This document shows, piece by piece, positions 17,457 to 26,162 of a DNA stretch of 34,321 nucleotides. The notes beneath the pieces are model-generated. The model ran no database searches. It had not been told where the DNA came from and was given only the letters and a program-made list of their open reading frames with translations. How positions within the stretch are numbered: the stretch's first letter is position 1; every line of letters begins with the position of its first letter. Made by a program: the position numbers and the translations under genes. This DNA comes from Ferrimonas sediminicola (GTDB lineage Bacteria > Pseudomonadota > Gammaproteobacteria > Enterobacterales > Shewanellaceae): positions 1-34,321 of the forward strand of contig NZ_SWCI01000021.1 in assembly GCF_005116715.1 (NCBI RefSeq), written 5' to 3'.

Positions 17457-18716
17457 TCATGCACCAATAAAAGTTTTATCATCAACCTTATTTAACTTAC
17501 GATAAATAGTCACACTCCTGAATATTAGCTGACAAATTGAAACAAATAGCAATGTAATACAGACATCTTCTAAATCAACACTTTTGATTAAACTGCACAA
17601 GTATGTGATAGAAACAAAAGAGCCAACACCAAGCAAGTTTATTATTAAATGTTGTTTCCGCAACCCAAGACCAAAGAGAAAATGATTAGATATCGAAGAC
17701 GTAGAAAAGAAAACAAAAGGAAGAACAACAAAGCTTAGAACACTTATGCTAGAAGAATATACCCCATCATCAAAATATCTCACTATATAAATCATAACCA
17801 TAGAGCCAACTAAAGAAACTATTGTCGCAGTTAACAGTGAAGTTACAATCAAGCCTCTATATAATCTAAATGAATTTTCATTATGATTAGACACCACAGT
17901 TAATATCTTTTTATAATTAAATACTGTGATAGTAGAGTCAATAAGTGACATAGTAGCATAACCAAGCGTCACAAATAATGAATACACAGCTAACTGTTCG
18001 ATATTTATCAATGATTCAATGACAATTTTATCCACTGAAAACAATGCTCTCGAAGCCAATATGGATATCAATAACGGAAATGCGTACTTTATCGATTTAG
18101 ACAATCCACTCCAGCAAAACCATTTAACCACATCGTCAATCTTTGGCTTCATTGACGATATAAAGGCGAGTGCAAAGACTAGTGTTGATGACAAGAACCA
18201 AAACTGCAAAGCAACCTTTGTCGACATATTAATGCCAAAACTAAATGAAGCAATGAATATAGCCACCCCCCATGCAGTGCTTCTAAAAAACAAAACCACA
18301 CTCGCTAATATCTGTCTATTTTGATATGTAAGATACCAGTTAAGTTGAGCACATAATGCCTCTGAAATAGAAGTAATGGCAACCAAAAAGGATAGGCTCT
18401 CACTTAAACCGGAAAGAGTAGATACAAAAAAAACCAAAGGACCTAGTAGCACCCCAATGATGGCCACTTTAAGTAGTCCTTTTGAAAAGCGAAGGCTAGT
18501 ATTTTCCTCACTTATTCTTGATATTTCACTCAATGTATGTGTATGAATTTCAAAACCGATCAAATACGCAAATAATGTTATAAATGCAATAGACAGAGAT
18601 AATGTCCCAAACTCAACAACCTCAAACTCCTTAGCAAGAAGCAACATAATTGCAAACTTACTAATTAAGGTCACCCCTCTTAAAAATGCATTTAATACGA
18701 TCGATTTAGCTTTCAT
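17457..18716 (-). CDS. Wzx-like lipid-linked oligosaccharide flippase
   Basis: A 419-residue protein with about 12 predicted membrane helices and the MATE/MOP-like start FLRGVTLISKFAIMLLLAKE followed by FGTLSLSIAFITL. This is the usual form of Wzx O-unit flippases, which move undecaprenyl-diphosphate-linked units to the periplasmic face. It is strongly AT-rich and 20 nt downstream of wzz. With the polymerase and Wzz it makes a complete Wzx/Wzy pathway. Sequence cannot reveal the transported unit. Confidence 0.85.
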   Translation of the reverse strand: MKAKSIVLNAFLRGVTLISKFAIMLLLAKEFEVVEFGTLSLSIAFITLFAYLIGFEIHTHTLSEISRISEENTSLRFSKGLLKVAIIGVLLGPLVFFVSTLSGLSESLSFLVAITSISEALCAQLNWYLTYQNRQILASVVLFFRSTAWGVAIFIASFSFGINMSTKVALQFWFLSSTLVFALAFISSMKPKIDDVVKWFCWSGLSKSIKYAFPLLISILASRALFSVDKIVIESLINIEQLAVYSLFVTLGYATMSLIDSTITVFNYKKILTVVSNHNENSFRLYRGLIVTSLLTATIVSLVGSMVMIYIVRYFDDGVYSSSISVLSFVVLPFVFFSTSSISNHFLFGLGLRKQHLIINLLGVGSFVSITYLCSLIKSVDLEDVCITLLFVSICQLIFRSVTIYRKLNKVDDKTFIGA

Positions 18717-18736
18717 TCAGATACCGACTTAAATAA

Positions 18737-19714
18737 CTATTGTTTTTTTAGAAAATAGACTGCAATAGCAGTCATCAAGGAGATAAATAACGCCAGCAAA
18801 GAACCAGCCATGACAATAAGAAACCTTCTTGGCTCATTAGGCTCTTCAGGAATTAATGCAGCATCGACAGTCTTAAATATGTACTCATCTCTAGATTCAG
18901 CAAACATCAAAATTTTACTTTGTTCTTCGATGAGCCTATAAAGTATTGCGCGCATATCAGATACCTTTGTCATTTCTATTCTTTTATTAAGGTAATTTAT
19001 ATAGCGCACACTCTCATCAATATCACGCGCCCTCATATTTTCATTAATATCCTTAACTAGCAAGTCCACCCACCTTTTTGCAATTACTGGCGAAATATGT
19101 TTTACAGACACCTTAATCAGAGAGGTGTTTTTATCTTGTTCTATAGAAATTTTCTTTAACAGCTCTTTGATAGCCTCTTGGCTGGACGGTTTAGGTTCCT
19201 TTTTACCAGTAACTTTTCTAACCCAAACGGAATCAGTCATATCGTAAACATCTTCATTCACATTTAACTTGTGGGTTTCTTCATCCCAACTTTCTGAGGC
19301 CATCAACTCTATCAATATATCATTTCTATCAATAAAGCCTCTCAAAAAATCTCTAGATTTAAAAACTTCCATAGCCAATGCAGTTTTATCAACGTTACTA
19401 CCTGCACCAAGATTAATTCCTGCCATCGCAGCAATAGTACCAAATTGTCCTGTTAAACTTGATAACCTACTGGATTCATCATTAGAAACAGGCGCTAATA
19501 GAGCTTCCGCCTTATAGATATCTTTTGACCAAACTGCCACAAAGACACTAGAAAGCAAGATTATAGAAAACACTATAGTGATAATTTTTTTTCCAGAACA
19601 GATCGCCACCCAAATTTCTTTTAAATCTATTTCCTGAAAATCATTACTATAAGACTGAACATTAGAGCAACTTTTACCGGGGGAAACATCAAATTCTCTT
19701 GACATTGGAGACAC
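18737..19714 (-). CDS. Wzz-type chain-length determinant protein
   Basis: A 325-residue polysaccharide co-polymerase. It has a cytoplasmic start with EIDLKEIWVAI, a first membrane helix (about 40-60), a large periplasmic coiled region, and a second helix near the C-terminus (about 302-320). This is preceded by LIPEEPNEPRR, the proline-rich motif of Wzz proteins. There is no C-terminal tyrosine kinase domain, and no separate Wzc-type kinase is seen, so the chain is regulated in the simpler Wzz manner. It follows the SLBB gene by 39 nt. The start could also be the ATG at 19705. Confidence 0.88.
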   Translation of the reverse strand: MSPMSREFDVSPGKSCSNVQSYSNDFQEIDLKEIWVAICSGKKIITIVFSIILLSSVFVAVWSKDIYKAEALLAPVSNDESSRLSSLTGQFGTIAAMAGINLGAGSNVDKTALAMEVFKSRDFLRGFIDRNDILIELMASESWDEETHKLNVNEDVYDMTDSVWVRKVTGKKEPKPSSQEAIKELLKKISIEQDKNTSLIKVSVKHISPVIAKRWVDLLVKDINENMRARDIDESVRYINYLNKRIEMTKVSDMRAILYRLIEEQSKILMFAESRDEYIFKTVDAALIPEEPNEPRRFLIVMAGSLLALFISLMTAIAVYFLKKQ

Positions 19715-19753
19715 CAGAAGACATTTTTTAAATATTAATTGCGCAGTCAGATT

Positions 19754-22489
19754 TTAAAGGATATTCAACGCTGACAGTGCGACGGCTGAATTATAAATAA
19801 TATTAGTCACTTGACTCCAAAGCGTCAGGTTATCTTTGTAGTTAGTGTCAAGAGGAACAATAACAGTATCACCGGGTTTTAGTTGCTGCTTACCACCGAA
19901 CCAATAAGACTCTTCAGGTAACATTACCGAACCATCAGCCCGAACAATATAAATTCTATCGTCATCAGCACGCTGCGTTGTATTGCCTGACATGCGCATG
20001 TAATCAGTAAGTGATAACCCTGCATCAAACCTATGTGCAGTTGCATGCTGGACTTCCCCCATCACAGACACCACCTGACGCATCGGAGGAATGTACAGCA
20101 AGTCACCCGCTTCCACTCTGAAATCGTTACCTGAGGTGGGCTCCATGACGGATTCAAGGTCGATGACCAAACGTCCTACAGGCCTCACCTGCTCAAGCTG
20201 AGCTAGCATCGCATCGGTATCCGCCACCGACGCAAAGCTGCCCTGCTGAGACAAAGTACGATTGGCAATCTCCTTTCGCAGGGAGTTGGTGACTCGCCTG
20301 ATCTCCAACGCTTCCTGCTTCTTCATCGATTCACGAGTAAACACCGCGCCATACAGATAGGCATAGTCCGTAAAACCGCCTGCGCGCTTGACCACGTCTG
20401 CGAGGGTTTCACCACGCTGAATGATATAGGTACCGGGAAAGCGCACCTCACCACGAATCTCAACGGTCTCGTTGGTGGCCCAGGACGGCTTGGTCAGCAC
20501 ATTCAGGCGGTCGCGGCTGGCCAGCATCAGGTTCTGGGTCTTATCCCCTTCCATCGCCTTGGTCAGATCGATGTTCCAGTGCTGGACCCTCATCCCCTCG
20601 TTGTTGTCGTAGTAGGAGCGTGACAGCTCGGCATTAGGCAGGTAAGCACTCTCCTTCAAGCCACCGGCCAACACGATGAGATCGGCAACCGCGGCGCCCT
20701 TGATAAGAGGGTAGTTGTCCGGGTAGCGCACATCACCGGTCACACTCACCTCTTCGGCGCGGCTGGAGGAGCGCGCCTGCGACTGCAGCTTGGCCATTAC
20801 CGGGAACAGCAGTTCGCGACGGGTCATCTGATCAGACAGTGCAATCAGCTTAGGCTGATTAAACAGGCCCAGCAGCATCAGGTTGGCCAGGGCCAGATCC
20901 TCCTGCCTCTTCTCTTCGGCAGAGATGCTCTCTGTTACTGCAACCCCAGCGACAGAAGATAGCTGTTTCTTATTGTCCAGTTCAGCCAGTTGCTGGTCTT
21001 CCAGTTGACGATAGTTCTGCTGGGCTACCTGCTGAAGTGCCTGGTCCTGCTTTACCTTTGCAAAGAATTTGCCCAGCGCTCTGCGATCCAGTGCCTCATC
21101 ACGGTCGGCAAACACAATCAGTTTGTCGTTGGCCTGAAGAACCAGGTCTTCATCGGTGCCTTTATGCTGGATCGCCTCTAACAGATCCACGCCCAGCACT
21201 TCGATGTCACCCTGGATGTTCTTTTCACGAACAACCAGGGCCATATCGGTTTCCGCGTTCCAGCTAAGGTCCGCAGAAACAGAGGTCAAGATGTCGCTGA
21301 TGCGGATCCCCTGTGTCCACTGGTACTGACCCGGGCGCGTGACCTGTCCCAGCAGGGTGATGGAATCGTTCGCCAGGGCGGAAGTCGAACGCACCACCAG
21401 GGTATCGCCGCCTTTGGCGGTCAACGCACGACCTTGGTTAGAGGTCAGGTTGACCCGGACCACCTGCTTCAGATAGTCGTTGCCATAACGCTCGACAATG
21501 GACGCCGCGGGATAGGCACCCGGTTTGACCCCACCGGCCATGGCCACAATGTCGGCCATGGTTTCATTGCCCTTCAGTTCATAGATGGCGGGGCGCAGCA
21601 CCTCTCCGGTCACGGACACGGTTTCACCGATTGGCGGGATGAACACCACATCGCCGGACTGCAAGCGCACATCCCCCAAGGCATCGCCACGCATCAGCAG
21701 GTCATACACATCGAAAGTGGCTATCAGCTTGCCGGCGCGCTTGACCTGGATATTACGCAGTGAGCCTATGGTCTTAAGACCGCCTGCCACAAACAGCGCC
21801 TGGGATACGGTAGACAGGCTGGAGACGGTATAGGATCCGGGGTTGTAGGCATCCCCGGCGACAAAAATACGGATGGAGCGCAGCTCGCCCATGCTGATGT
21901 GGGCACTCTGGCCAATCATCTTCTCGGCAACGAAAGACTGAATTGCCTCTTTCAGCTCGCCATAGCTCATGCCGATGACGGTTACCGGCTCCATATCGGG
22001 AATCTGGATGTTGCCCAAACGGTCGACCACCAGGGCAAAACGCTTGCTCTCCTTGCCGTAGAGCTGAACGTTGATGCTGTCGCCGGGGCCGATACGGTAA
22101 TCGGCAGGCACCGGCACGTCGGAGACTGGCGCAAAAGTGGTGGGCTGACCGGCGAACAGGTCGTAGCCAAAGGGCTTCAGGGCCTGCTCCTCCTTGGCGC
22201 TGACCGCGCTGGCACTGGGGGCTACCGAAGCAGGCTGTGCAGAGGACCGTGGCTGCACCACCGGCTGCTGAGGTTGCTGAATACTCTGGCTGCCGGTGCT
22301 GACACCGCCAAGCAGCGAGGGATCGATCCCGTACTGTTGGGCGAGACGACGCTGTTCGGAGGCAGGCAGTTGCTTGAACTGCTCGATCATCTGAGGCGAG
22401 ACCGATACCGCATTGGCCTGGAAGGCACCAATCCCGAGACCCAGGATCAGCAAGGTGGATTTAAGTATTTTTTGAAAAGAGCGTTTCAT
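19754..22489 (-). CDS. Multi-SLBB polysaccharide export protein (Wza-like)
   Basis: A 911-residue periplasmic/outer-membrane export protein. I prefer the start MKRSFQKILK at 22489 to the upstream frame start at 22534, because it begins a clean signal peptide ending QANA before VSV; there is no lipobox Cys. A Gln/Pro/Ser linker (about 70-110) is followed by the polysaccharide export domain (YRIGPGDSINVQLYGKES). Several SLBB repeats follow, seen as SVTGEVLRPAIYELK, LLGQVTRPGQYQW, VTGDVRYPDNYPL, IRGEVRFPGTYII and VMGEVQHATAHRF. It is far longer than Wza (about 380), as in similar Shewanella-type loci. Most of the gene is GC-rich, but its last few hundred bases shift to AT-rich. It heads the operon, downstream of RfaH. 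Confidence 0.92.
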   Translation of the reverse strand: MKRSFQKILKSTLLILGLGIGAFQANAVSVSPQMIEQFKQLPASEQRRLAQQYGIDPSLLGGVSTGSQSIQQPQQPVVQPRSSAQPASVAPSASAVSAKEEQALKPFGYDLFAGQPTTFAPVSDVPVPADYRIGPGDSINVQLYGKESKRFALVVDRLGNIQIPDMEPVTVIGMSYGELKEAIQSFVAEKMIGQSAHISMGELRSIRIFVAGDAYNPGSYTVSSLSTVSQALFVAGGLKTIGSLRNIQVKRAGKLIATFDVYDLLMRGDALGDVRLQSGDVVFIPPIGETVSVTGEVLRPAIYELKGNETMADIVAMAGGVKPGAYPAASIVERYGNDYLKQVVRVNLTSNQGRALTAKGGDTLVVRSTSALANDSITLLGQVTRPGQYQWTQGIRISDILTSVSADLSWNAETDMALVVREKNIQGDIEVLGVDLLEAIQHKGTDEDLVLQANDKLIVFADRDEALDRRALGKFFAKVKQDQALQQVAQQNYRQLEDQQLAELDNKKQLSSVAGVAVTESISAEEKRQEDLALANLMLLGLFNQPKLIALSDQMTRRELLFPVMAKLQSQARSSSRAEEVSVTGDVRYPDNYPLIKGAAVADLIVLAGGLKESAYLPNAELSRSYYDNNEGMRVQHWNIDLTKAMEGDKTQNLMLASRDRLNVLTKPSWATNETVEIRGEVRFPGTYIIQRGETLADVVKRAGGFTDYAYLYGAVFTRESMKKQEALEIRRVTNSLRKEIANRTLSQQGSFASVADTDAMLAQLEQVRPVGRLVIDLESVMEPTSGNDFRVEAGDLLYIPPMRQVVSVMGEVQHATAHRFDAGLSLTDYMRMSGNTTQRADDDRIYIVRADGSVMLPEESYWFGGKQQLKPGDTVIVPLDTNYKDNLTLWSQVTNIIYNSAVALSALNIL

Positions 22490-22637
22490 CTGTCCGTATC
22501 TGAATAATGCGTGGCACCGGCAAGGTGGTACCACAAGCAGTGATTAGGTCTAAGGCAGACCAAACCCAAACCAACGGCCTACGCCGTCAGCACCCCGAAA
22601 TTGCGCCCGCTTGGAGCCGTATAAAACCTCATCAGCA

Positions 22638-22653
22638 GTTAGTAATCACTAAC
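22638..22653. promoter_or_regulatory. Perfect inverted repeat in the exporter leader
   Basis: GTTAGT-AATC-ACTAAC is a 6-bp-arm inverted repeat about 150 nt upstream of the SLBB start in an AT-rich stretch. It could be a regulator site or a small RNA stem. No specific regulator is recognised. Confidence 0.3.
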
Positions 22654-22710
22654 GTGTAAATTTATGATATTTATGAAATTTTGGAATCAGAAATATTTTC
22701 TCCCGATATA

Positions 22711-22748
22711 GCTCCGCCCATGCTTTCTGGCTAGCCATTACCACAGAG
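22711..22748 (-). promoter_or_regulatory. Degenerate JUMPstart/ops-like element
   Basis: Read on the minus strand, 22742-22727 gives GGTAATGGCTAGCCAG, which aligns to the JUMPstart core GGTAGCTGGTAAGCCAG with one gap and three mismatches. Seven bases later comes TGGGCGGAGC (22720-22711), similar to the ops element GGCGGTAGC with the T missing. Order, orientation and position (about 220 nt before the SLBB gene, directly after an rfaH gene) all fit the RfaH loading site. The departures from consensus may match the diverged local RfaH proteins. The resemblance is by eye. Confidence 0.45.
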
Positions 22749-22790
22749 TCCACATTTTTGTCTCTGGCTGCCACAGGCAACCGGAAGGCA

Positions 22791-22808
22791 GTGGCACCCA
22801 AGTGCCAC
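22791..22808 (-). terminator. Hairpin after the first rfaH gene, no U-tract
   Basis: GTGGCAC at 22791-22797 pairs with GTGCCAC at 22802-22808 (4-nt loop), 15 nt past the rfaH stop. No T-run follows on the minus strand, so it is a weak or factor-dependent terminator, or a processing stem that could permit read-through into the SLBB operon. Confidence 0.35.
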
Positions 22809-22823
22809 CGAATTCGTTGTATC

Positions 22824-23327
22824 TCAGCTTGCGATACGATCGCAAACGGCCAGGTTGTTCAGTTCGGTTTCGATCACCTGAACCTTACCCAGCATGTCGA
22901 GCAGTAGCTTACAGCGTTTACTGCCCACTGTCTCATGGAATATGGCGTCTATCTGGGCAAATGGCCCATCTTTAACCGTCACCGCATCCCCAGGGCAAAA
23001 TGTTGTTTTTGAAGGGCTTTGCACCACCGTGGCGCAACGATTTCGCAACTCTCTGACCAGAGCCAGCTCCACAGGCACCAGGGCGCCACAGGTTTTCACC
23101 GCCTGAGAAATAGTGGAGAGACTGAGGATTCGTCCAACCGACTCGCTGAAGGGGTCAAAACGAACAAAGATGTAGCCGGGAAACAGCGGCGACAGCCGGT
23201 TTACGCTCTGCTGAGACGCGGTAGTGGGGATAGCCGGCAGATAAACCTGGTATCCCAGGCAACCGAGGTGCTGTTCGGCCTGAAGCTCACATCTGGCTTT
23301 GGTTCTGAACAGGTACCATCCCAACAT
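22824..23327 (-). CDS. rfaH: RfaH-family transcription antiterminator, copy 1
   Basis: A 167-residue NusG paralogue. The NGN domain (about 1-100) begins MLGWYLFRTKARCELQAEQH and has the RfaH/NusG signature LSPLFPGYIFVRFDP. A C-terminal KOW-like domain starts at FCPGDAVTVKDGPFAQIDAI. RfaH binds RNA polymerase paused at ops sites and suppresses termination in long, AT-rich surface-polysaccharide operons, and may recruit ribosomes. It lies directly upstream of the SLBB operon on the same strand with a JUMPstart-like site between them. AAGGA precedes ATG 23327 by about 12 nt. A second paralogue lies 344 bp upstream. The gene symbol is by family. Confidence 0.88.
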   Translation of the reverse strand: MLGWYLFRTKARCELQAEQHLGCLGYQVYLPAIPTTASQQSVNRLSPLFPGYIFVRFDPFSESVGRILSLSTISQAVKTCGALVPVELALVRELRNRCATVVQSPSKTTFCPGDAVTVKDGPFAQIDAIFHETVGSKRCKLLLDMLGKVQVIETELNNLAVCDRIAS

Positions 23328-23379
23328 AAATAAGCGTTTCCTTAATTACCGAGTCAGCGAGAAAAGAGTTTCGATACTA

Positions 23380-23556
23380 TCAGCCTGGTTTCAGGCTGTC
23401 TGCGGCGAACTGTACAACTTTTGTGCTGTCAGGCGCACATGGTCCGGGCTGGTGGCGTTGGGGCATCGGCTTATCAAGTACAACTTCATCTCTATCGGCC
23501 TGTAATTTTTCAACTATTTCTCTGCTAATGTGGCAGCCCTCATTTTTCGGGCGCAT
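23380..23556 (-). CDS. Possible small protein between the two rfaH genes
   Basis: A 58-codon frame from ATG 23556 (an in-frame GTG lies at 23562) with AAGGAT about 8 nt upstream, a fair RBS. The product starts MRPKNEGCHISREIVEKL and is polar, with no motif I recognise. A hairpin, CAGCCT-N6-AGGCTG (23381-23398), covers its end. It could be a chance frame. Confidence 0.28.
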   Translation of the reverse strand: MRPKNEGCHISREIVEKLQADRDEVVLDKPMPQRHQPGPCAPDSTKVVQFAADSLKPG

Positions 23557-23671
23557 TGCCACTATCCTTCATTTTTATGACTGAATTGCTACAGCACCCA
23601 CTTCAAAGCGACCTGGCTCAATGCCTGCTTGACCGCGGACGAAGTTCGGCAATCGCTTGGCGCTTCTAACT

Positions 23672-24157
23672 TCAGACTTTCAATGCGCTTAGCGGAACTT
23701 CAATCTGGTGTTGACGGTTTATTAATTTCACCAGCAAGCGGCAACGCTCATCGTCGCTGATCTCCTGGAACAGTCCTTCGATGTCGTTAAAGGCGCCGTG
23801 GCTGAAGACCACCGTGTCCCCCGGCTTGGGCAATGGTGGAGGGGCAGACTGCTGCAACTGCGGCTGAGCCTGGCAGCGACGGCGCAGGCCAACCACCAGC
23901 GACAGTTCTACCGGACGCAACTCGCCCGTGGTTCGCACCACATCGATCATCCCGAACAGGCGCAGCACCGAGGAGAAGGCGGACCGATAGGGGTCGAGCC
24001 GAATAAACAGGTAGCCCGGAAACAACGGCTTGAGCTGGGTGCTCTTGGAGTCTTTCTGAATCTGGGGCAAGAAGGTGCTGAAGCCCATGGCCTCAACCTG
24101 TTGAGAGATTTTACGTTCGGAACACGCGCGAACGCGAAACAGATACCACTGCAGCAT
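23672..24157 (-). CDS. rfaH: RfaH-family transcription antiterminator, copy 2
   Basis: A 161-residue NusG paralogue with MLQWYLFRVRACSERKISQQ, KPLFPGYLFIRLDPYR in the NGN domain, a Gln/Pro-rich linker (QPQLQQSAPPPLPKPGD), and a KOW-like end, GDTVVFSHGAFNDIEGLFQE. ATG 24157 is preceded by AAGGAAG with ideal spacing. It differs clearly from copy 1 in the linker and the KOW part, so the two are old paralogues rather than a recent duplication. Both are transcribed towards the SLBB operon. This copy may control another operon, or the two may act in sequence. Confidence 0.9.
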   Translation of the reverse strand: MLQWYLFRVRACSERKISQQVEAMGFSTFLPQIQKDSKSTQLKPLFPGYLFIRLDPYRSAFSSVLRLFGMIDVVRTTGELRPVELSLVVGLRRRCQAQPQLQQSAPPPLPKPGDTVVFSHGAFNDIEGLFQEISDDERCRLLVKLINRQHQIEVPLSALKV

Positions 24158-24481
24158 GCTACTTCCTTGTGTTTAATGTGGCCCTCAGCGACCTATCCTT
24201 GTCTGCTGGTTGGCTCAGTCAATGACTGGTCGGGCATTGTGACACGACCATCACGCCTTTCCCAGCCCCTCCAATTAAAAAAATAACGTTCGCGACTGCA
24301 GTTTACCGTTCCGTGAGTTACCCCTCGATTTGGGCCGGACTCCCGTGATCATGCTCACACCAGACCGCCGATCATAGTCCCGGATTTCAACCAATTTCTA
24401 TGCAGCACAACGGTTCGTAATTGAAGATGAGTCACCTGTGCCGAAAGCCACTGTCAACGCGGGCTCAACCACCGGTCCACA

Positions 24482-24511
24482 TTGACTTAACAGGGCAATA
24501 AAGGGTATACA
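24482..24511 (+). promoter_or_regulatory. Sigma70-type promoter of the peptide transporter gene
   Basis: TTGACT (24482-24487) and TATACA (24506-24511), 18 bp apart, match the consensus at 5 of 6 and 4 of 6 positions. A transcript would start near 24518 and have a leader of about 100 nt. No other strong signal is seen in the 24158-24619 gap. Confidence 0.7.
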
Positions 24512-24619
24512 AGTGCATCCCTCCGCTTTCAACTATCACAACATTTGGGTGGGGCGCCTGCTCATCCGTCATGGACGCGGGCTAATCTGTTTAAAAATGC
24601 AAAGAAGGTTACATACTCA

Positions 24620-26086
24620 ATGAGCGCAGCGAAACCGCAAGCCGGAACCATGCTGGGACACCCCAAGGGACTGTTCCTGCTGTTCACCACCGAGCTATGG
24701 GAACGTTTTAGCTACTACGCTATGCGGGCCATCCTGGTACTCTACCTTGTAGACAAAGTTCAATCAGAAGGCGGTCACGGTCTGGGCTGGACCCAAGCCG
24801 ACGCGCTGGATCTCTACGGCACCTTCACCGGCCTGGTATACCTGACTCCCCTGTTCGGTGGCTGGATCGCCGACAACCTGCTGGGTCAGCGTAAGACCAT
24901 CATCATCGGTGGCGCCCTGATGGCCGCCGGCCAGTTTATGCTGGGTACCCCCCACGCCTGGGTGCCGGGCATGGAAACCGAGATGTTCTACGCCGGCCTG
25001 TTTACCCTGATCATCGGTAACGGCCTGTTCAAGCCGAACATCTCCACCATGGTGGGTGACCTGTATGAAGAGGGCGACCACCGCCGTGACGGTGCTTTCA
25101 CCATCTTCTACATGGGCATCAACGTCGGTGCCTTCCTCTCCGGTATCGTAGTGGGTTCCGTGGTAGACGCCTACGACGGCAACTTCCAGGCCGGCTTCAT
25201 CTGCGCCGGCATCGGTATGGTGGCGTCCCTGCTGATCCAGTTCGCGTTCGCTCAGAAGCTGCTGGGCGACATCGGTACCGTGCCCGCCGCCAAGCTGGAG
25301 CGTCAGCGCCAGACCGAAGTTCGCAAGGAGCCCCTGACCAAGGTTGAGCGCGACCGCATCAAGGTGATCATGGTACTGGGCCTGTTCACCATCGTTTTCT
25401 GGGCCGGCTTCGAGCAGGCCGGTGGTCTGATGAACCTGTTCACCAACGACTTCACCGACCGCATGATCGGCTCCTGGGAAGTGCCCACCACCTGGTTCCA
25501 GTCCCTGAACGCCATGTTCATCGTGATCTTCGCCCCGGTGATCGCCTCTATCTGGGTGCGCATGGGTGACCGCGAGCCCACTTCTCCGGTGAAGTTCGCC
25601 CTGGGCCTGGTGCTGCTGGGCGTTGGCTTCCTGTTCATGATGGGTGCCGTGATTGAGATGGATGGCGACGCCTCCAACAAGTCCTCCATGATGTGGCTGG
25701 TCGGTGCCTACTTCTTCCACACCATGGGTGAACTGTGTCTGTCCCCCATCGGTCTGTCCATGGTGACCAAGCTGGCGCCCCTGCGCATCGCCTCCCTGAT
25801 GATGGGCGCCTGGTTCCTGTTCGTTGCCGTTGCCAACAAGGTGGCTGGCTTCGTGGGCTCCTTCATTGGTCACGGCGGCGCCGCCGAAGAGCAGCTGGCC
25901 AACGCCATGTCCATCTTCTCCGGCATCTTCATCACTGCGGTCGCGTCCGGTGTGCTGCTGTACTTCATGTCCGACAAGCTGGTGGACTGGATGCACGGCG
26001 CCGAAGACGCCCATCCCAAGACCGAAGAGGAAGCCCTGGAAGAGGAAGTGGCTGTTACTGCCGAGCACGAAGGTATCAAGAACTGA
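24620..26086 (+). CDS. POT/PTR2-family proton-dependent oligopeptide transporter
   Basis: A 488-residue inner-membrane protein with about 14 helices that imports di- and tripeptides with protons. The POT signature ExxERFxYY is present as ELWERFSYYAMRAILVLYL (helix 1), and the PTR2 motif as FYMGINVGAFLSG. GELCLSPIGLSMVTKLAP is also typical of Dtp/YdgR-type proteins. I chose ATG 24620 (MSAAKPQAG) over an upstream in-frame start because AAAGAAGG precedes it and the protein starts like relatives. The acidic C-terminus is cytoplasmic. Strong G/C-ending codon bias, a good promoter and a terminator suggest high expression. It is transcribed alone and is not linked to the polysaccharide locus. Confidence 0.95.
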   Translation: MSAAKPQAGTMLGHPKGLFLLFTTELWERFSYYAMRAILVLYLVDKVQSEGGHGLGWTQADALDLYGTFTGLVYLTPLFGGWIADNLLGQRKTIIIGGALMAAGQFMLGTPHAWVPGMETEMFYAGLFTLIIGNGLFKPNISTMVGDLYEEGDHRRDGAFTIFYMGINVGAFLSGIVVGSVVDAYDGNFQAGFICAGIGMVASLLIQFAFAQKLLGDIGTVPAAKLERQRQTEVRKEPLTKVERDRIKVIMVLGLFTIVFWAGFEQAGGLMNLFTNDFTDRMIGSWEVPTTWFQSLNAMFIVIFAPVIASIWVRMGDREPTSPVKFALGLVLLGVGFLFMMGAVIEMDGDASNKSSMMWLVGAYFFHTMGELCLSPIGLSMVTKLAPLRIASLMMGAWFLFVAVANKVAGFVGSFIGHGGAAEEQLANAMSIFSGIFITAVASGVLLYFMSDKLVDWMHGAEDAHPKTEEEALEEEVAVTAEHEGIKN

Positions 26087-26107
26087 TAACCCTCTTTAGA
26101 ATCAGAC

Positions 26108-26134
26108 AAGCCCGGCCCTGTGCCGGGCTTTTTG
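26108..26134 (+). terminator. Rho-independent terminator of the peptide transporter gene
   Basis: AAGCCCGGC (26108-26116) pairs with GCCGGGCTT (26122-26130) around a 5-nt loop, followed by TTTG. It lies 21 nt after the stop codon. Confidence 0.9.
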
Positions 26135-26162
26135 TTGGGTCACCACCAGTGCTTCTTGCTCT

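Noticed and set aside
24545-24619. Upstream extension of the peptide transporter start
   Set aside because: The extra 25 residues are not like transporter N-termini, and ATG 24620 has the better RBS.
24764-26068. 434-codon minus-strand frame opposite the peptide transporter
   Set aside because: Shadow of a highly codon-biased gene; His/Gly/Gln-rich product without motifs.
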